A stretch of 8,240 bases of DNA, from the NCBI GenBank assembly GCA_003522105.1, contig DPGF01000019.1, positions 1 to 8,240 on the forward strand. Reading direction: 5' to 3'. Numbering within the stretch: position 1 is the first letter of the stretch; the number at the start of each line of letters is the position of its first letter. The notes under the pieces were generated by a model that saw only the letters and a program-made list of their open reading frames with translations, was not told where the DNA came from and ran no database searches. Below, in pieces: positions 6,127-8,240 of the stretch. The stretch comes from Oscillibacter sp. (GTDB taxonomy: Bacteria; Bacillota; Clostridia; Oscillospirales; Oscillospiraceae). Position numbers and translations under genes: made by a program.

Positions 6127-6165
6127 AAAAAAAGCGGTGCGGCCGCCGCAGACGGCCGCACCGCT
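6127..6165 (-). terminator. Rho-independent terminator of the AEC transporter gene
   Basis: A perfect 13 bp GC-rich stem pairs 6133-6145 with 6153-6165 around a seven-base loop (6146-6152). Reading the minus strand, it is followed by a run of seven T (6133-6127 region). It begins 13 bp after the transporter stop and insulates spoIIID from it. The T run abuts the -35 of the proposed spoIIID promoter. On the plus strand it lacks a T tract, so it acts in one direction. Confidence 0.93.
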
Positions 6166-6178
6166 ATGGCGCGGAAAG

Positions 6179-7111
6179 TTATAACATGAGCATCAGCACA
6201 GGAATGACGACAAAGCTTGCCAGCGTGGACAGCGCCGCGCCCTGCGCGGCAAATTCCTCGTCCGCACCGTAGTCCGCGGCGGCGACGACGGTCTGCGTTA
6301 CGACGGGCATAGTCGTTTCCACGAGCAGCACGCTGCGCGCGAGCCCCTCAACGCCGAAGAGTTCGCACAGGGCGAACGCCGCCGCCGGCACGAGCAGAAA
6401 GCGGAAGATCAGCACGACGGCGAGACTGCCGTCGAGCTTCAGGCTTTTCAGCCCGAGCTCATGGATAATATAACCCGTGAGCAGCAGGGCGAGCGGTGTG
6501 ACGAGGTTGTTCATATACTTGCAGTAGCTCATCACGAGCGGCGGCAGCCTGAGGTTGAACCACACGAGAAAAAGCCCAAGGAAAACGCCGAGAACGGCGG
6601 GCGTGGTCAGAAACTTTTTGAGCATTCGGCGGTCAAAGCCGCCGCTCTCGCCTGCCCAGCGCACGAGCGAGAGACCCACGAGCTGAACAAAGCTTGTGTT
6701 GACAAGGTAGTAGAGCATCACATAGGGCGTGCAGGTCTCGCCAAAAAGCTCGGTGCACATCGGAAGGCCGATGAAGATGGCGTTGGACACCGAGCACATC
6801 ATCATAAAAACGCCGAGCCGGCGGCGCGGCAGCTTCAGCAGCATGCCGACAAGCAGCGAGAGCAGAAACGCGCCGACGGTGGAGAGAAGGGGAACGAGCA
6901 GAAAGCCCGGCGACTCCGCGAGCAGCTCATGCGTGAGGTTGTTCGTCAGCCCGTAGACACACATGCAGGGAACGGCGACGGACATCGTGAAGCGGCTGAT
7001 AAAGCGCTTGGCCTGCGGGCTCATCCAGCCCCTGACCGCGCAGAAGTAGCCTGTTGCCGTGAGCAAAAGAATGATGGTGACGGAAGTGACCGCGTGCAGA
7101 AACGATTCCAT
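6179..7111 (-). CDS. AEC (auxin efflux carrier) family transporter
   Basis: 310-residue integral membrane protein; almost its whole length is hydrophobic segments, consistent with about ten transmembrane helices arranged as two similar halves (1-145 and 165-310) joined by a short polar loop around 150-165. The N-terminal helix (IILLLTATGYFC) followed by the SPQAKRFISRF loop, a helix containing VAVPC, and the conserved SNAIFIGLPM at 109-118 mark the AEC/PF03547 family; the second half has LVTPLALLLTGY and TTMPVVTQTVVAA. Bacterial members are secondary carriers exporting or importing organic acids such as malate or malonate, or amino acids; the substrate here cannot be given. The ATG has only a modest GAGGTG site upstream. 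It is monocistronic, divergent from the nucleotidyltransferase, with its own promoter (7144-7172) and terminator (6127-6165). Confidence 0.92.
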   Translation of the reverse strand: MESFLHAVTSVTIILLLTATGYFCAVRGWMSPQAKRFISRFTMSVAVPCMCVYGLTNNLTHELLAESPGFLLVPLLSTVGAFLLSLLVGMLLKLPRRRLGVFMMMCSVSNAIFIGLPMCTELFGETCTPYVMLYYLVNTSFVQLVGLSLVRWAGESGGFDRRMLKKFLTTPAVLGVFLGLFLVWFNLRLPPLVMSYCKYMNNLVTPLALLLTGYIIHELGLKSLKLDGSLAVVLIFRFLLVPAAAFALCELFGVEGLARSVLLVETTMPVVTQTVVAAADYGADEEFAAQGAALSTLASFVVIPVLMLML

Positions 7112-7143
7112 GGCGCACCTCGGGAAGTGAAGATGATTTTACC

Positions 7144-7172
7144 AGTATATCCATTCCTGCGGCAAAAGACAA
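7144..7172 (-). promoter_or_regulatory. Sigma-A promoter of the AEC transporter gene
   Basis: On the minus strand TTGTCT (7172-7167) and TATACT (7149-7144) are separated by exactly 17 bp, matching consensus at 4/6 and 5/6 positions. Transcription would start near 7137, about 25 bases upstream of the ATG. Confidence 0.6.
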
Positions 7173-7187
7173 GAGCGGAAAAGACGG

Positions 7188-7216
7188 TTGCAATGCCTCG
7201 CGGGATAAGCTATGAT
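7188..7216 (+). promoter_or_regulatory. Sigma-A promoter of the nucleotidyltransferase gene
   Basis: TTGCAA (7188-7193) and TATGAT (7211-7216) are separated by 17 bp, with 4/6 and 5/6 consensus matches. Transcription would start near 7223, giving a leader of about 50 bases ending in the GAGAGGAG ribosome binding site. The -35 lies 15 bp from the -35 of the divergent transporter promoter. Confidence 0.6.
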
Positions 7217-7274
7217 GGGGAGGCAGCAAAATCCCTTTGAACAGATCAGAGAAGATTGAGAGGAGTTTAATCGT

Positions 7275-8204
7275 ATGAAAGCAGCGCTGGTCATTATGGC
7301 GGCGGGCATGGGCTCGCGCTACGGCGGCAGCAAGCAGGTGGACGGGATCGGGCCGAACGGCGAGATCCTGATGGAATATTCCGTGTTCGATGCGCTGCGC
7401 GCGGGCTTTACGAAGGTGGTCTTCATCATCAAGCCCGAGATGCGGGAGCTGATGGAAGAGCTTGTGGGCAAGCGCCTTGCAGAGCGCAAAACGGCGGACG
7501 GCGAGAAGGTCGAAGTCTGCTATGCGTATCAGGATTTTTCGAGCGTACCTTCCTTTTATCAGGTACCTAAGGAGCGCGTCAAACCGTTCGGCACGGTGCA
7601 TGCGCTGCTGTGCGCAAGAGAGTGCGTGAGCGAGCCGTTCGTCGTCATCAATGCCGATGACTATTACGGCGTAGATGCGTTCAGGACGATCTATGCGGCG
7701 CTTTCCAAGCTCGCCGAGACCGGCGAGGGCACGATGGTCGGCTACGATCTTTGCAACACCGTGAGCGAGCACGGCACGGTCACGCGCGGCGTGTGCCACG
7801 TGAATGAGCTGGGAATGCTCGACCGCGTGGTGGAGACGTTCCACTTAAAGCCCTGCGACGACGGCAAGATCCGCGACATTCAGGAAAACGGCGATGGCCC
7901 GGTCTACGCGCCCGAAACGCCGGTTTCGATGAACTTCTGGGGCTTTACGCCGTGGCTCTTTGAAAAACTCGACGCGTACTTCAAGGATTTCCTCCGCGCG
8001 CTGCCCGCGGACGAAAAGAAGGCCGAGTGCCTGCTGCCGAGCCTGATCGGATTGCTCATCGACCGCGGCGAGCTTACCGTCTCCGTGCTGAGATCGAGCG
8101 CGCGCTGGTTCGGCATGACCTATCATGAGGATAAGGACATGGTGCAGCGCGAGCTCAAAAAGCTGCACGACGCGGGCGTGTACCCTAAGTCGCTGCGCGA
8201 GTGA
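7275..8204 (+). CDS. Sugar-phosphate-type nucleotidyltransferase (NTP_transferase fold)
   Basis: 309-residue cytoplasmic protein with the GT-A-like Rossmann fold of NDP-sugar pyrophosphorylases. The N-terminal strand and glycine loop ALVIMAAGMGSRYGGSKQ (residues 4-21) binds the nucleotide triphosphate, with Arg15 and Lys20 in the expected places. KPFGTVHALLCA (103-114) and VINADDYYG (124-132, metal-binding Asp128/Asp129 region) follow, then a conserved MNFWGFTPWLF segment and an ECLLP motif near the C-terminus. There is no left-handed beta-helix acyltransferase domain, unlike GlmU. Which sugar or alcohol phosphate and which NTP it uses cannot be assigned; no biosynthetic partner lies beside it. 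The start has an AGGAG site (7261-7265) nine bases upstream. It is divergent from the AEC transporter and likely monocistronic unless transcription continues past the right edge. Confidence 0.87.
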   Translation: MKAALVIMAAGMGSRYGGSKQVDGIGPNGEILMEYSVFDALRAGFTKVVFIIKPEMRELMEELVGKRLAERKTADGEKVEVCYAYQDFSSVPSFYQVPKERVKPFGTVHALLCARECVSEPFVVINADDYYGVDAFRTIYAALSKLAETGEGTMVGYDLCNTVSEHGTVTRGVCHVNELGMLDRVVETFHLKPCDDGKIRDIQENGDGPVYAPETPVSMNFWGFTPWLFEKLDAYFKDFLRALPADEKKAECLLPSLIGLLIDRGELTVSVLRSSARWFGMTYHEDKDMVQRELKKLHDAGVYPKSLRE

Positions 8205-8219
8205 GAAAAATGCATCACC

Positions 8220-8240
8220 TCCGGACATACTAAGTCCGGA
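8220..8240 (+). repeat. Inverted repeat at right edge, possible start of a terminator
   Basis: TCCGGAC (8220-8226) pairs perfectly with GTCCGGA (8234-8240) around a seven-base loop ATACTAA, 15 bp after the nucleotidyltransferase stop. The preceding CATCACC may pair with sequence beyond the edge to lengthen the stem. The window ends here, so the T tract expected of a terminator cannot be seen. Confidence 0.55.

Noticed and set aside
6461..7240. Plus-strand open frame opposite the AEC transporter
   Set aside because: Highly charged Glu/Arg/His/Lys-rich translation, the usual complement of a hydrophobic membrane protein; it also runs over the divergent promoters.
6927..7844. Minus-strand open frame opposite the nucleotidyltransferase
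   Set aside because: Covers the divergent promoter region and the antisense of a well-supported enzyme; no motif, His/Arg/Leu-rich.

Overview
The window looks like chromosomal DNA from a GC-rich, endospore-forming Firmicute, most likely a Clostridia-class organism of the Oscillospiraceae/Ruminococcaceae type. The reasons are a clear SpoIIID sporulation regulator, an SLH-domain exported protein beside a LytR-CpsA-Psr (LCP) enzyme (a Gram-positive envelope), purine-rich AGGAG ribosome binding sites, and a GC-rich coding style that fills the opposite strand with long spurious ORFs. The genus cannot be fixed from this sequence alone. Nine protein-coding genes are supported, one of them cut by the left edge. 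I see no tRNA, rRNA, CRISPR array, insertion sequence or phage gene.

Layout: (1) Positions 1-2067, minus strand, hold a tight three-gene unit: radical SAM/SPASM protein, then the adenine glycosylase MutY (1 bp gap), then the start of thymidine kinase (18 bp gap). (2) A 161 bp divergent intergenic region carries a strong extended -10 promoter for a plus-strand metallo-beta-lactamase-fold hydrolase (2229-3005). (3) A strong hairpin at 3015-3049 serves as a bidirectional terminator between that gene and the convergent minus-strand unit. (4) Positions 3055-5682, minus strand, hold an LCP-family enzyme followed 39 bp later by an exported protein with three SLH repeats and a transglutaminase-like domain. 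(5) spoIIID (5821-6069, minus) lies upstream of the LCP gene, with a sigma-E-like promoter directly against the terminator of the next gene. (6) An AEC-family membrane transporter (6179-7111, minus) and a sugar-phosphate-type nucleotidyltransferase (7275-8204, plus) are divergently transcribed from two well-spaced sigma-A-type promoters. The window ends in an inverted repeat that may be the start of a terminator.

How the genes fit together: the LCP/SLH pair makes the best functional case. LCP enzymes attach wall polymers to peptidoglycan, and SLH domains bind such polymers, so one transcript could supply both the anchor and the anchored enzyme. MutY (oxidised-guanine repair) and thymidine kinase (dTMP salvage) share a DNA-maintenance theme, but the radical SAM protein that leads their operon has no assignable substrate. 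Most of the region looks like ordinary chromosome. I found no convincing new defence or mobile system; the more interesting points are the unknown radical SAM protein, the cysteine-rich SLH-transglutaminase, and the regulation around spoIIID.
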